A stretch of DNA of 64,000 nt from JBHJGM01 sp050331815. GTDB lineage: Bacteria; Verrucomicrobiota; Verrucomicrobiia; Opitutales; JBHJGM01. Positions within the stretch are counted from its first letter, which is position 1. Every line of letters begins with the position of its first letter. Both the position numbers and the translations under genes were made by a program. The stretch is taken from the NCBI GenBank assembly GCA_050331815.1, contig JBHJGM010000010.1, positions 25,135 to 89,134 of the forward strand. Direction: 5' to 3'. Below the pieces are notes generated by a model. That model saw nothing but the letters and a program-made list of their open reading frames with translations, was not told where the DNA came from and did not search any database. Positions 21,353 to 30,767 of the stretch are shown piece by piece.

Positions 21353-22999
21353 ATGTCCCCGAAAACGACGCAAAGTTTTTCGCGCACGCGTGGCTTTTTC
21401 CTGCTGCAGGATGGCTACGCCGCAATCTGGATGGAGCTGGACGCAAACGATACCCTGGTCCGCCTGGCCGAGCCCGCCGCCTCGCTGCTGCGTATCAACT
21501 ACCTGCCTGGACGCCGCCTGCCCGCACATGAGTGGGCCTCCCAGTTAGAGCCCAGCACGGCTGACCGCATCCGCGAACTGGCCCGGGCTTGCCGAAAAGC
21601 CGGCGACCGCGCGCATCTCAATGGCCTAGTCGTCACCCTGCCGGGTAACGTCAACGGGCGCTTCGCCGTCTCCGCTGAATGCCTCCAAGATCACGCCGGC
21701 GCGGTTAAGCTCACGCTCACACCCACCGAAGCGCCGCCGGCATCCGGCGTTCTTCCCGTCGGCAAGGCGCACAATCGCCAGGTCAAAGCCAGCACGCCAC
21801 CCTCCGAAAAGGTGGTCGACAACGACACCGAAACACCCGCGGAGAAGCTTCCGCTGGAAGCGCGTGCGATTGTCCATGATTTTAAAAACCTGCTGGTGGG
21901 CATCGTTGGGAACCTCTCGCTTGCGCAGCGCCAGCTCGATCCGGATTCTCCGGTCCAGGCGCGCCTGAAGGCCGCCGAATCGGCCTCGCAACGCGCACGC
22001 GAACTCGTCCTTCAACTGCTTTCGACCGAGGAAGCCACCGCCCTGGTCAAGCACCCGGTACGCCTGGCCGATCTGGTCGAAGAGTGCGTTGCCGAGACCC
22101 TTGGCGGCACCAGTTGCGCCTGCGCGGTCACGCTGCCCGAGGATCTCTGGGTGGTGCCGGTCGACGAAGGCCGCTTTTGCCAGGCCCTGAGCAACCTGCT
22201 GATCAACGCCATGCAGGCGATGGACAACAAGGGAGCTGTCACCGTGACCGCGGAAAACAGCTGCTTCGCCGCGGGCAATCCGCACCAGCTCGCCGAAGGT
22301 GCCTACGTTTCGCTGAGCGTATGCGACCAGGGCCCGGGCGTCCCGGAGGACCTATGGGCCCGCATCTTTGAACCGCTCTTCACCACCAAGGCCTGTGGCA
22401 ACGGGCTCGGTCTGGCCAACGTAAAAAAGATTCTCGAGAGCCACGGCGGCACCATCGTCCTCGGGCAAAACCAACCCAGCGGCGCGAAATTCACCTGCTT
22501 CCTGCCGGCTTTGCCCGACGTCGCCCTGCAAACGGTGCCCCCCAGCGACGCGCGCCAAGTCCAGCGCGGGCTGAACATCCTGCTGGTCGACGACAACCCG
22601 ATTGTGCGCGAAACCACCGGCGAACTGCTCGATGCCCTCGGCCACAAGCCGTGCTTTGCCGCCGGGCCGGAAGACGCCATCGCGCAGCTCAAAAGCAACC
22701 GCGGTAAGGGCACGCCGATCAAAATGGTACTGCTCGACCTCAACCTTTCGCATGGGGTACACGGGCGCGACCTCGTGCCGAAGCTGCGCGAACATGAGCC
22801 CGAGTTGGTCATCATCATCAGCAGCGGCGCGCCGACGGATCCCTACCTGCTCAATCCCTCGAAAATCGCCTGCGACGGCAGCCTCGTGAAGCCCTTCAAC
22901 ATCGACCAGCTCAAACGTTGTATCGAAGGCGCGGCCGCCCTGGCGGTAACCCGCCCGCCCTGGGCTCAGTTGTCAGCCGAAGCCGATTCGGCCAGGTAA
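21353..22999 (+). CDS. Histidine kinase/receiver hybrid (NtrB-like core)
   Basis: A 548-residue protein if started at the ATG at 21353; the frame is open back to 21125, but that part lies over the glyS promoter side and looks non-coding. Residues 1-110 form an N-terminal region that may be a divergent sensor. The dimerisation helix has IVHDFKNLLVGIVGN with His175, similar to the HDFNNLL box of NtrB-type kinases. NLLINAMQAMD, DQGPGVPEDLW and GNGLGLANV mark the ATPase. A receiver at the end has LLVDDNPIVRET and LLDLNLSHG (Asp462). No membrane segment is seen. The phosphorylation target is unknown. Its 3' end overlaps the convergent repeat-protein gene by 34 nt. Confidence 0.85.
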   Translation: MSPKTTQSFSRTRGFFLLQDGYAAIWMELDANDTLVRLAEPAASLLRINYLPGRRLPAHEWASQLEPSTADRIRELARACRKAGDRAHLNGLVVTLPGNVNGRFAVSAECLQDHAGAVKLTLTPTEAPPASGVLPVGKAHNRQVKASTPPSEKVVDNDTETPAEKLPLEARAIVHDFKNLLVGIVGNLSLAQRQLDPDSPVQARLKAAESASQRARELVLQLLSTEEATALVKHPVRLADLVEECVAETLGGTSCACAVTLPEDLWVVPVDEGRFCQALSNLLINAMQAMDNKGAVTVTAENSCFAAGNPHQLAEGAYVSLSVCDQGPGVPEDLWARIFEPLFTTKACGNGLGLANVKKILESHGGTIVLGQNQPSGAKFTCFLPALPDVALQTVPPSDARQVQRGLNILLVDDNPIVRETTGELLDALGHKPCFAAGPEDAIAQLKSNRGKGTPIKMVLLDLNLSHGVHGRDLVPKLREHEPELVIIISSGAPTDPYLLNPSKIACDGSLVKPFNIDQLKRCIEGAAALAVTRPPWAQLSAEADSAR

Positions 23000-24540
23000 T
23001 CCGCGCCCAACAGCTGCAGCTTGTAGGTGTCGGGCAGCGAGGAGGTGGAGACCCAGGCCTTGGCCGCTTGTTCGTCCACGACCATCCAGCTCTTGGCGAT
23101 GTTGTTGAGGTTCTGGTTGCGCCAGCCCTCGTTGGAAATCGTCTCCACGCGCTTGAGGACTTCAGGCGGATCCGCCATCCAGGCATTGTAACTGAACATG
23201 CTGACGGCCGGGTTGCGCGTGCTGTCGGCAGGCAGCGAGTCGATCCATTCCATCGCGCCAAACGGATCGGCGGCCCCGTATTCGCGGGCCACTGTGGCGA
23301 CCGCCCGCCAGCGCATGCTGGAGCCCTCCTCAAGTGATGATGCCCAGGCAGCCGCGCTGGGCGCATCCTCGCGAATCCACTTTTGGGCGATGGTGCGCGC
23401 AGCCCAGCCCTGATCGCGTACCTCCAGGGCGCCGATGGCTTGCGCGGCCGCCGCGGGATCCACGTCCGACCAGCCATCGATGGCCCCGCGCACGGCGACG
23501 CTGCCGTAAGTTTCCTGATTGGCGGCAAAATCCAGCGCGGCCTGCGGATCGCTTAAGGCCAGGGTGTAGGCACCACGCTCGGCAACCTCCTGCGCCTTGT
23601 TCGGCACGGATTGCTGCGCAAAATCCACGGCGGCTACCGGGTCCACGTCTGCCCAGCTCAAGGCCAAGGTTTGCAGGGCATCCTGGCGCTGACGTCCCGG
23701 GGGCAACGTTGCCGCCCAGGCAATGCCTCCCTGTGGGTCGGCCGCACCAAAAACTTCGGCGATCGACCAGACCGCTTCCACCTGCCGGTAGCTCGGGTGC
23801 ATGCTCGAAACAAAGGAAGCCGCCGCCTGCAGATCTTCACCTGCCCAGACCCGGAGCATGTCGTTGACCATGTCACGCTCGCCGCGTGAGGGCGGCAGAT
23901 TATTGACGTAGGTGATCGCACCCGCCGGGTCCTCGGCCACCCAGCCTTCCAGCGCGGCCTCGGTCAGTGCCTCGCGTGCCGCCGCGCCGGTCTCGGCCTG
24001 GGCATAATCCAGCGCCGCCTGCGGGTCGACTTTGGCCAGTTCCCGAATCGCGTTGGAAGCCATCGCCTGCCACTCGTCGAAGTCCGAAATCTCGCTGAGA
24101 GAATCTAGCTCCAACTTCAGCAGTTCGACCTGTTGCGCTTTCGGCAGATCTTCGAAGGCGACGATCTGGCTCTCTTGCACCTCGTATTCAGCTACGGCAG
24201 CCGCGTTAATCGGCGAATCCTCGAGCGGTGAATCCGGGCCGTTCGGTGTTTCCGAAGCAGGTTCGCGAATCTCTCCGCTGCGTACAGAGACTGTCGCCGG
24301 CGCCTCTGGCTCCGAACCGGACTCCGTGGAGACTTCGAGAGCGACCGACTCGCTCACCACGAAATTTTGAGAAGACGGCGTCTCCAACGGGCTTGGTGCC
24401 TCAGCGGTGACCGCCGCCTCCGTGAAAGAGGAAGCCGCCAGGTAACCCAGGGCAAAGCCGCCCAGACAGCCCAGACCGGTATACAGCAACGCGTTTGATA
24501 AACGGCTCAAATTCAGCGGGGTTAGACTCGAATCATGCAA
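22966..24540 (-). CDS. Membrane-anchored protein with about ten DPxAA repeats
   Basis: A 524-residue protein. An N-terminal hydrophobic segment (about residues 14-34, LLYTGLGCLGGFALGYLAAS) anchors it or acts as an uncleaved signal, a Pro/Glu/Ser-rich linker follows to about 115, and the rest is built of roughly ten helical repeats of 30-36 residues. Each repeat carries a W(A/V)xxDPxAAxx(F/Y)(A/V) core, for example WVAEDPAGAITYVNNLP, WADVDPVAAVDFAQQ and WSDVDPAAAAQAIGAL. The pattern suggests an alpha-solenoid, TPR- or HEAT-like, for protein contacts outside the cytoplasm. I do not know a named family function. It overlaps the convergent kinase gene by 34 nt. Confidence 0.75.
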   Translation of the reverse strand: MHDSSLTPLNLSRLSNALLYTGLGCLGGFALGYLAASSFTEAAVTAEAPSPLETPSSQNFVVSESVALEVSTESGSEPEAPATVSVRSGEIREPASETPNGPDSPLEDSPINAAAVAEYEVQESQIVAFEDLPKAQQVELLKLELDSLSEISDFDEWQAMASNAIRELAKVDPQAALDYAQAETGAAAREALTEAALEGWVAEDPAGAITYVNNLPPSRGERDMVNDMLRVWAGEDLQAAASFVSSMHPSYRQVEAVWSIAEVFGAADPQGGIAWAATLPPGRQRQDALQTLALSWADVDPVAAVDFAQQSVPNKAQEVAERGAYTLALSDPQAALDFAANQETYGSVAVRGAIDGWSDVDPAAAAQAIGALEVRDQGWAARTIAQKWIREDAPSAAAWASSLEEGSSMRWRAVATVAREYGAADPFGAMEWIDSLPADSTRNPAVSMFSYNAWMADPPEVLKRVETISNEGWRNQNLNNIAKSWMVVDEQAAKAWVSTSSLPDTYKLQLLGADYLAESASADN

Positions 24541-24692
24541 GAATCGGTCGACTAGACAAGTCGCGACTTTTCACAGAGGCAGAACGCACGCATCACTGCT
24601 TTCTTAGCTCCTTTTTCGCTGGACAGAAGCTTTGACCCGGTGCTTTGCTTCCTCAAGACGCGCCCTGCGGCGCATAACCCCGAAACCTTGAT

Positions 24693-24971
24693 ATGCGCAT
24701 GTTATCCTTTAAGTCGCTTTCCCTGCTGGTCTGCCTGGGCCTGTTCGCCCTTTTTAACACCGGCTGCACATCGTTCACCGCTGGCGAGGACTATCGCTAC
24801 CGCAGCGGCGAGATGAATATCGCCGGCATCGTGAAGTACCAGAAAAATGCCTACGAGCCGATCCCGCTCGATGGCGGCTCCATTCGCACCAGCGAGCTTT
24901 ATCCGCGCTACAATCCTTCGGGTGACCAGATTTCCCTGCTCTGGGGTTTCCTGACCATCGCCGACTACTAA
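24693..24971 (+). CDS. Small lipoprotein of unknown function
   Basis: A 92-residue protein with a lipoprotein signal peptide: basic start, hydrophobic core and the lipobox FNTGC, cysteine at residue 25. The mature part of about 68 residues begins TSFTAGEDYRYRSGEMNIAG and has no recognised domain. It starts from an ATG at 24693 (a second ATG lies two codons on). It stands 43 nt upstream of the OleC-like gene in the same direction, which could make them one transcript, but no functional link is obvious. Confidence 0.7.
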   Translation: MRMLSFKSLSLLVCLGLFALFNTGCTSFTAGEDYRYRSGEMNIAGIVKYQKNAYEPIPLDGGSIRTSELYPRYNPSGDQISLLWGFLTIADY

Positions 24972-25014
24972 GCGGTCCTACGCGCTTTGGACCGGGCCGT
25001 CCGAACTAGGCCTG

Positions 25015-26652
25015 ATGGATTTAACGGCGTCGGCTAACGTAGCAGCGCATTTGCTGAATCAGGCACGCGCGCAGCCCGATGCGGTTGCGTTGCGAATTCC
25101 TCAGGCGGGAAAGCAGGCAGAGGCCATCAGCTACGCCACCCTGGCACAGCAGGCCCGTTCACTAGCCACGCATCTGCAGATCCAAGGCCTGGGCGAAGGC
25201 ACACGCACCCTCCTGGCCGTACCTCCTGGGGCCGATCTCGTCCGGGCGGTCTTCGCGCTATTTTTGAGCGGCTCGGCCCCGGTTGTCATCGATCCGGGCA
25301 TGGGCTTGAAAAAAGCCCGCGCCTGCGTGCGTAACACGCGCCCGGATGGCTTGCTGGCTGTGCCTGCCGCCCAGTGGCTGTCGCGGCTCTTTCCCGGTGA
25401 CTTCCGCACCGTGCGCACCCGAATCACGGTCAATAAAGCGCTCTGGCGGCGATTGGAAACCAGCCCAAGCGCGGCGGAGGTGACCCCAACCGACAGCAGC
25501 GAAGCGGTAGCCGCCATCCTGTTTACATCCGGCTCGACCGGCCCCCCCAAGGGCGTGGTTTACGAGCACCGGCTCTTCGACGAACAGGTCCGGCTGATCG
25601 CGGCGCACTACGGCATTGAGCCCGGCGAAGTCGACCTGCCGCTGCTACCGGTCTTCGCCCTTTTCGACCCGGCCATGGGCATGACCACAGTGGTGCCGCC
25701 GATCGACCCCCGCAAGCCCGCCGCCGTCGAGCCGGCCCGCCTCGTCAAAGCGATCCAGACCCACGCGGTCACCACCAGCTTTGGCTCGCCGGCCATCTGG
25801 GCTCGCGTCGGCGACTGGTGTATCCAAAATTCAGTGACGCTGCCCAGCGTGCGCCGCATCCTGATGGCAGGTGCGCCGGTTCCGCCCCAGGTGTTGCGGC
25901 AGTTTCAAAAAATCCTCCCCCACGGCGAAGTCCACACCCCCTATGGTGCCACCGAGGCCCTGCCGGCCACCAGCATTGCCGCCTCCGAAATTCTCGAAGA
26001 AACCTGGTCGCTGACCGAATCGGGCCACGGCACCTGTGTTGGCAAACCGTTTACCGGTGTCGACGTGCGCATCCTCCGCCTGAGTGAAGACACCGTCCCT
26101 GAGCTGCGCGGCGACTGGGAATGCCCGACGGGCGAAGTCGGCGAGATCATCGTCCGAGGACCTTCCGTGACTCAGGCCTACTTTGCCGCTCCCGAGGCAA
26201 CCGCCCGCTCCAAAATCAAAGATCCCTCTGGACTGCCTCAGTGGCACCGCATGGGCGATCTCGGCTACCGGGATGCCTCCGGACGCATTTGGTTCTGCGG
26301 GCGCGTGGTCGAGCGTGTTCAAACGCAGGCAGGCACCCTGCTCACCGACAAGGTCGAGGGCGTTTTCAACGCGCACCCGCAGGTAGCCCGCTGCGCCCTG
26401 ATCGGCTTGGGCGAGGCGGGTATGCAGCGTCCGCTCGTGGTCGTCGAACCCTGCTCCGCTGCCTACCCCAAGAGGGCCAGGCAGCGCCAGCACTTCATCG
26501 ATGCATTGCTCGAACGGGGACAAAACGGCGAACAAGCCCGCCAGATCGAGCGCTTCGTCTTTCAGAAAAAGCTGCCAGTGGATGTACGACACAATGCGAA
26601 AATCCATCGACTGACGCTGAAAGCCAGTTACGAGCTCAAAGCAGGCATCTGA
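25015..26652 (+). CDS. oleC: AMP-dependent ligase, OleC (beta-lactone synthetase)-like
   Basis: A 545-residue ANL-superfamily adenylating enzyme. The P-loop is FTSGSTGPPKGVVYEH near residues 170-185. The OleC-type features FALFDPAMGMTTVVPPIDP, RILMAGAPV and HTPYGATEALPATSI are all present, followed by the hinge region near GRIWFCGRVVERV. OleC enzymes convert beta-hydroxy acids to beta-lactones on the way to long-chain olefins. The usual oleA, oleB and oleD genes are absent from the neighbourhood, so the pathway may be completed elsewhere or this may be a repurposed ligase. A general fatty-acid CoA ligase is the alternative reading. Confidence 0.8.
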   Translation: MDLTASANVAAHLLNQARAQPDAVALRIPQAGKQAEAISYATLAQQARSLATHLQIQGLGEGTRTLLAVPPGADLVRAVFALFLSGSAPVVIDPGMGLKKARACVRNTRPDGLLAVPAAQWLSRLFPGDFRTVRTRITVNKALWRRLETSPSAAEVTPTDSSEAVAAILFTSGSTGPPKGVVYEHRLFDEQVRLIAAHYGIEPGEVDLPLLPVFALFDPAMGMTTVVPPIDPRKPAAVEPARLVKAIQTHAVTTSFGSPAIWARVGDWCIQNSVTLPSVRRILMAGAPVPPQVLRQFQKILPHGEVHTPYGATEALPATSIAASEILEETWSLTESGHGTCVGKPFTGVDVRILRLSEDTVPELRGDWECPTGEVGEIIVRGPSVTQAYFAAPEATARSKIKDPSGLPQWHRMGDLGYRDASGRIWFCGRVVERVQTQAGTLLTDKVEGVFNAHPQVARCALIGLGEAGMQRPLVVVEPCSAAYPKRARQRQHFIDALLERGQNGEQARQIERFVFQKKLPVDVRHNAKIHRLTLKASYELKAGI

Positions 26653-26758
26653 AGCCCGAAGCACCGCCTTCCGGGACGCGCCGGGGAATAGGACCGGCTA
26701 TCGGCCCCTCATAGCTGCGTATAAACGCAACTATTAACTTCCTGCAACTGTCCTGACT

Positions 26759-27217
26759 ATGAAACACGCATCTTCACAACTGCCCAAGGGGCTTAAAATT
26801 GCTTCCTGGATCGCCCAGGTCATCGCGGCTGCTATCCTGCTGCAAACGCTGGCCTTCAAGTTTACCGGCGCACCGGAAGCCATCGCCACTTTTGAAGTCC
26901 TTGGGGCCGAGCCCTTTGGGCGCTATGCCGTGGGGGTCGCCGAGTTGGTCGTTGGCATCCTGCTGCTCATTCCGTTCACGGCGGCTTTCGGCGGCCTGGG
27001 CGCGATTGGCCTGATGGTCGGCGCGATTGGCTCGCACCTGTTCACCCCGCTGGGCATCGCGCCCGGTGGAGACCCCAGCCTCTTCATTCTGGCCTGGGTG
27101 GTCCTCTTCGCGGGGGTTGCGGTGAGTTTTCTGCGTCGCGCCGCCTTCAAACCGCTGCTTGCCAAGGTGCTATCCGCCAACAAGAGCGCGGGGGCTCCCG
27201 TGGAAGGCCTGCAATGA
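26759..27217 (+). CDS. DoxX-family membrane protein
   Basis: A 152-residue protein with four predicted membrane helices (about 14-34, 56-74, 78-98 and 104-124) in the DoxX/DoxD-like arrangement; LAFKFTGAPEAIATFEVLG matches the first loop of the family. DoxX proteins are linked to membrane-bound oxidoreductase partners, but the exact role is unsettled. The gene starts 106 nt after the OleC-like gene and is followed by two hairpins, the second a good terminator, so it is the end of its transcript. Confidence 0.8.
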   Translation: MKHASSQLPKGLKIASWIAQVIAAAILLQTLAFKFTGAPEAIATFEVLGAEPFGRYAVGVAELVVGILLLIPFTAAFGGLGAIGLMVGAIGSHLFTPLGIAPGGDPSLFILAWVVLFAGVAVSFLRRAAFKPLLAKVLSANKSAGAPVEGLQ

Positions 27218-27272
27218 GGCAAACGAGAATTTTGGGATATGGATATAGGTGAGAACATACAGGTGAAGCGAC

Positions 27273-27334
27273 CGCGGGTAAGGTGACCCGCGCCGCAAAA
27301 GCCCGAAGGTTAGAGGTGGCCTTCGGGTTTTTTT
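27273..27334 (+). terminator. Rho-independent terminator after the DoxX gene
   Basis: Two hairpins follow the gene. The first pairs CGCGGGT (27273-27279) with ACCCGCG (27286-27292). The second pairs CCCGAAGG (27302-27309) with CCTTCGGG (27320-27327) around a 10-nt loop and is followed directly by seven thymines (27328-27334). The second is a textbook intrinsic terminator. Confidence 0.9.
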
Positions 27335-27394
27335 GGCGCTGTTTGCTGAACAAAACGTTGGTGCCCTGGGCGGGCGCGCTGTTGACTTGCGCGG

Positions 27395-28243
27395 ATGCAG
27401 ACCCTTCTGGAGGTCCTCGAAAAAACCACCGCCTACTTTGCCGAAAAAGGCATCGACAACGCCCGCCTGAACGCGGAGCGCCTTTTTGCCCACGCGCTCG
27501 GATGCAAACGCCTCGATCTGTACCTGCAGTACGAACGGCCCCTGTCCGAACCCATCCTCGAACAGCTACGGCCCCTGGTCGCACGCCGGGCTCGCCGCGA
27601 ACCCCTGCAATACGTGCTGGGCTCAGTGGAGTTTTTCGGTCTCGAAATCCGTTGCGATGCGCGCGCTCTGATACCCCGCCCCGAGACTGAGCAACTGGCG
27701 GCCTTGTTGACTGAGCTTTATAAAGAGACAGCGCCGCAGAGTATTCTAGATTTAGGCACCGGCTCGGGCACGCTCGCCCTGGCCCTGGCCAAAGCGTTTC
27801 CGCAAGCGAAGGTAACAGCCATCGACACTTCCGAGGAAGCGCTTCAACTCGCCCGCGAAAATTCGCTTTTCAACGAGTTGACCCTGCGTGTGGAATTCCT
27901 GCAGGGAAGCTGGACAACACCTTTGGACAAAGCCGCCCGCTTTGGGCTGATCGTCTCTAACCCGCCCTATTTATCCGAAGCAGAATGGAAAAGTGCGGAG
28001 CCCGAGGTGCGCGACTTCGAGCCTGAAAATGCGCTGATCGCCGCCAAGGATGGCAGCGCGGACCTGCACCACATTCTCGAGTCGGCGTATCCATTTTTGC
28101 AGGACGCCGGGCTGCTGGCGCTGGAAACAGGTATCGAGCACCATGCGCAACTGGAGCTCGCCGCCCGGCAACACGATTACACGCGTGTGGAATCTCGCAA
28201 TGATCTGCAGGGCCTGCCGCGCTTCTTCCTGGCCTGGAAGTAA
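27395..28243 (+). CDS. prmC: Release-factor N5-glutamine methyltransferase PrmC
   Basis: A 282-residue methyltransferase of standard length. The N-terminal helical domain is followed by PRPETEQL, the SAM-binding loop ILDLGTGSGTLALALA and the catalytic NPPY motif at about residues 189-192 (IVSNPPYLSEAEW). It methylates the glutamine of the GGQ motif of peptide release factors with S-adenosylmethionine. prfA, often its neighbour, is not present. It is preceded by the DoxX terminator, so it has its own promoter, and converges with the Prc gene 34 nt on. Confidence 0.95.
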   Translation: MQTLLEVLEKTTAYFAEKGIDNARLNAERLFAHALGCKRLDLYLQYERPLSEPILEQLRPLVARRARREPLQYVLGSVEFFGLEIRCDARALIPRPETEQLAALLTELYKETAPQSILDLGTGSGTLALALAKAFPQAKVTAIDTSEEALQLARENSLFNELTLRVEFLQGSWTTPLDKAARFGLIVSNPPYLSEAEWKSAEPEVRDFEPENALIAAKDGSADLHHILESAYPFLQDAGLLALETGIEHHAQLELAARQHDYTRVESRNDLQGLPRFFLAWK

Positions 28244-28277
28244 ACTCCAGACTCGGGCTATGCCCACGCGCAACTAG

Positions 28278-30617
28278 CTAGGAGGAAGTATTTTCCGCTG
28301 GAGCCGCCGCGATGGTCCCGGAGTCCTGCTGATCCTCCACGTACTCAAGCCAGTCGACCAGAATGCGCAGTGACTCGCGCAAATGGATATCGAAATCCGG
28401 CTCGTCCGCCTCCTCGGCTTCCTCATCCATGGCCTCGGTTTCGGCTTCGATGGCTGCCAACTCGGGTGCCGGCTCGGCATCTTCGTCGGTCAGTAGCGCG
28501 TCGCTTTCTTCCTTCTGCTTGCGAGTGACCTCGAGCAGAATTTCCTCACGCACCCAGGCCATCTCGGAAAGCTCCTCAAGCCGCGCATCCATCGAGTCGC
28601 GAAAGTTTTCGTCGCCCTGCCGGGTTGAGCGGCGCTTGTTCAGGTTGATCGAAATCTCCTTCTGCTCCTGCTTGGAGCGGAACCAGTCGATGTTGCGGCG
28701 CAGGTAGGCGAATTCATCCAGACTTTGCTGGCGCTCGGCGCTGGATGCCCTCAGCGCCTGCACGAGACCGTCTTCTACCGGCAGACCGAGGCCGGTCACG
28801 CTGGTGGAAAAATCAAAGGGCGAGGAGTCGATGCGGTCCCAGATCAAGGCGTTGTTCAAATCACCTTCGCCGATGGGCAAAAACTCATTGAAAGACGGTA
28901 GAGGGATGTCCGCATGCACACCCTCAATCTGGGTGGAACTGCCGTCGGGCAGGTAGTATTTTTGCACCGTGATTTTGGCTGCCCCCAGATTCACACCCTG
29001 CGGCCGGAAGTAGGCTTTGCGGTTCATCTCGAAGACTGCCTGCACGGTGCCCTTGCCATGGGTGGTGCGGTCGCCCACCACGATAGCGCGTCGATGGTTC
29101 TGCAAAGCACCAGCAACGATTTCGGAGGCGGAGGCGCTGTAGCGCGAGACCAGCACGACCAGCGGGCCATCCCAGATGACGTTGCCGGAATCGACCTTGA
29201 ACTCGCGCACATGGCCGATGGTGTCCTTAACCTGAACAACCGGGCCACGCGGGATGAAAAGACCAGCCATGTCGATTGCTTCGGAGAGCAGGCCGCCCCC
29301 GTTGCGCCGCAGATCGAGCACGATGCCCTGCACGTTCATGCCCTTGAGCTTGTTCAACAACTCGCGCACGTCGTGCGTTGTGGAGGAGTGGTCATCCAAG
29401 GCCTTGCCCGGACCGTAAAAGGCGGGCAGATCGATCACGCCGACCAGCGCAGTGCCCCCGTCCTCGGTGGGTACTTCGTGCACCTCTGCCTTGGCCAGAT
29501 TAGCCGTTAGCTTGATCTGGTCGCGCACCAGCAAAACTTCGCGGCGTTCGGAGGGGTCGCCCTCGCCTGGGCGGATCAATAGGCGGACAATGGTGCCCTT
29601 GGGCCCGCGGATCATTTTGACGACCTTGCGCAGCTTCATGCCGATCACGTCGACCATCTCGCCGTCGTGCCCCTGGGCCACGCCCACGATCTTGTCCTCC
29701 GGGTCAAGGTTTCGGCTGCGCTCGGCCGGTCCGCCGGGCAGCAACTCGCGAATGGTGCAGTAACCGTCGATGTCCGAAAGGATCGCGCCGATGCCGACCA
29801 GCGAGTTTTGCATTGCGATGGCAAACTCCTCCAGCGAATCTGCGGAGAGGAAAGTGGAGTGCGGGTCGTACATGTTGGCCAGCGCGGTCAGGAACATCTC
29901 CTGCACCTCGCTGGATTCGACGCCTTCGACGGAGCGCAGCATGTTGCCGTAGCGCTTGCTGATGCTACTGACGGCTTCATTGATCAGCTTCTGGTAATCA
30001 TCGGGGTTGTCGATATCGAGCGAAACGGAGTCAGCCTCTTCGTCCATGTCCGGATCGACGCTGCCTAGGATTTCGTTAATCAACTCGTACTTCAGGCGCT
30101 TTTCCCAAAGTCGGTCGGCCTGCTTCAAATCGTTGGGCCATTTCAACTCGGAGCGATCCGGCGCAAAGGTTTCGTCGGTCTCGAAGGACCACGGTTCCTC
30201 GAGCCGGTTTTGAATCCAGTCAATGCGTTCGCGCGCGGCGTCACGGTAGTTTTCAAAAATTCGGAAAGCCGGGTACAGATTCCCTTCCTCAAGGTTCTCC
30301 GTAATGTTGCCCGCATAGCGCAGTTTGAAGCCATCGACCTCCTTCTGGGTGAAAAAGAGGCGGTGCGAGTCAAACGTATCGATGTACTCCTCGATAAGGT
30401 GCCCCCCCTCGATGTCGCTGACGGGGTGACCGTGGTAGTGGGTGTTCTCCAGCCAGTGAACGAGCAGCTTGGTCTCGTCGGCCATCGCATTGGACTGCGA
30501 GAAGCGCTTGACCCCCTGCTTGGTGGGCGGGCCCGCATCCGCCTGGGCCGCGAGCAAAAATGTCCCAAACAGAGCGAATAAAACCAGGATTCGGGTACGA
30601 ATTGGCAACATCGGCAT
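28278..30617 (-). CDS. prc: Carboxy-terminal processing protease Prc/Tsp (S41)
   Basis: A 779-residue periplasmic protease. A signal peptide ends near AAQADAG. A long N-terminal helical domain (about 30-230) precedes the PDZ domain around IGAILSDIDGYCTIRELLPG, and the S41 protease core contains the Ser in SRYSASASEIVAGAL (near 494) and the Lys in THGKGTVQ (near 519). A C-terminal helical extension has an acidic tail rich in Glu/Asp. It degrades misfolded or tagged periplasmic proteins from their C-termini. The length and both flanking domains match the E. coli Tsp type rather than the shorter CtpA type. Confidence 0.93.
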   Translation of the reverse strand: MPMLPIRTRILVLFALFGTFLLAAQADAGPPTKQGVKRFSQSNAMADETKLLVHWLENTHYHGHPVSDIEGGHLIEEYIDTFDSHRLFFTQKEVDGFKLRYAGNITENLEEGNLYPAFRIFENYRDAARERIDWIQNRLEEPWSFETDETFAPDRSELKWPNDLKQADRLWEKRLKYELINEILGSVDPDMDEEADSVSLDIDNPDDYQKLINEAVSSISKRYGNMLRSVEGVESSEVQEMFLTALANMYDPHSTFLSADSLEEFAIAMQNSLVGIGAILSDIDGYCTIRELLPGGPAERSRNLDPEDKIVGVAQGHDGEMVDVIGMKLRKVVKMIRGPKGTIVRLLIRPGEGDPSERREVLLVRDQIKLTANLAKAEVHEVPTEDGGTALVGVIDLPAFYGPGKALDDHSSTTHDVRELLNKLKGMNVQGIVLDLRRNGGGLLSEAIDMAGLFIPRGPVVQVKDTIGHVREFKVDSGNVIWDGPLVVLVSRYSASASEIVAGALQNHRRAIVVGDRTTHGKGTVQAVFEMNRKAYFRPQGVNLGAAKITVQKYYLPDGSSTQIEGVHADIPLPSFNEFLPIGEGDLNNALIWDRIDSSPFDFSTSVTGLGLPVEDGLVQALRASSAERQQSLDEFAYLRRNIDWFRSKQEQKEISINLNKRRSTRQGDENFRDSMDARLEELSEMAWVREEILLEVTRKQKEESDALLTDEDAEPAPELAAIEAETEAMDEEAEEADEPDFDIHLRESLRILVDWLEYVEDQQDSGTIAAAPAENTSS

Positions 30618-30767
30618 TTGAATCGTGTAGGATGAACTCGGTTGATACGTCCCCTGCCTTAAACCGGTCTACAGCCGGAGGGTTGCGCCCGAGTAAATGG
30701 TTGCTAGAAGATGCTTGAAGGTAGGTTACTTGGCAAGAATCGAGAGCCCTTCGGGCAAAAATTACGC

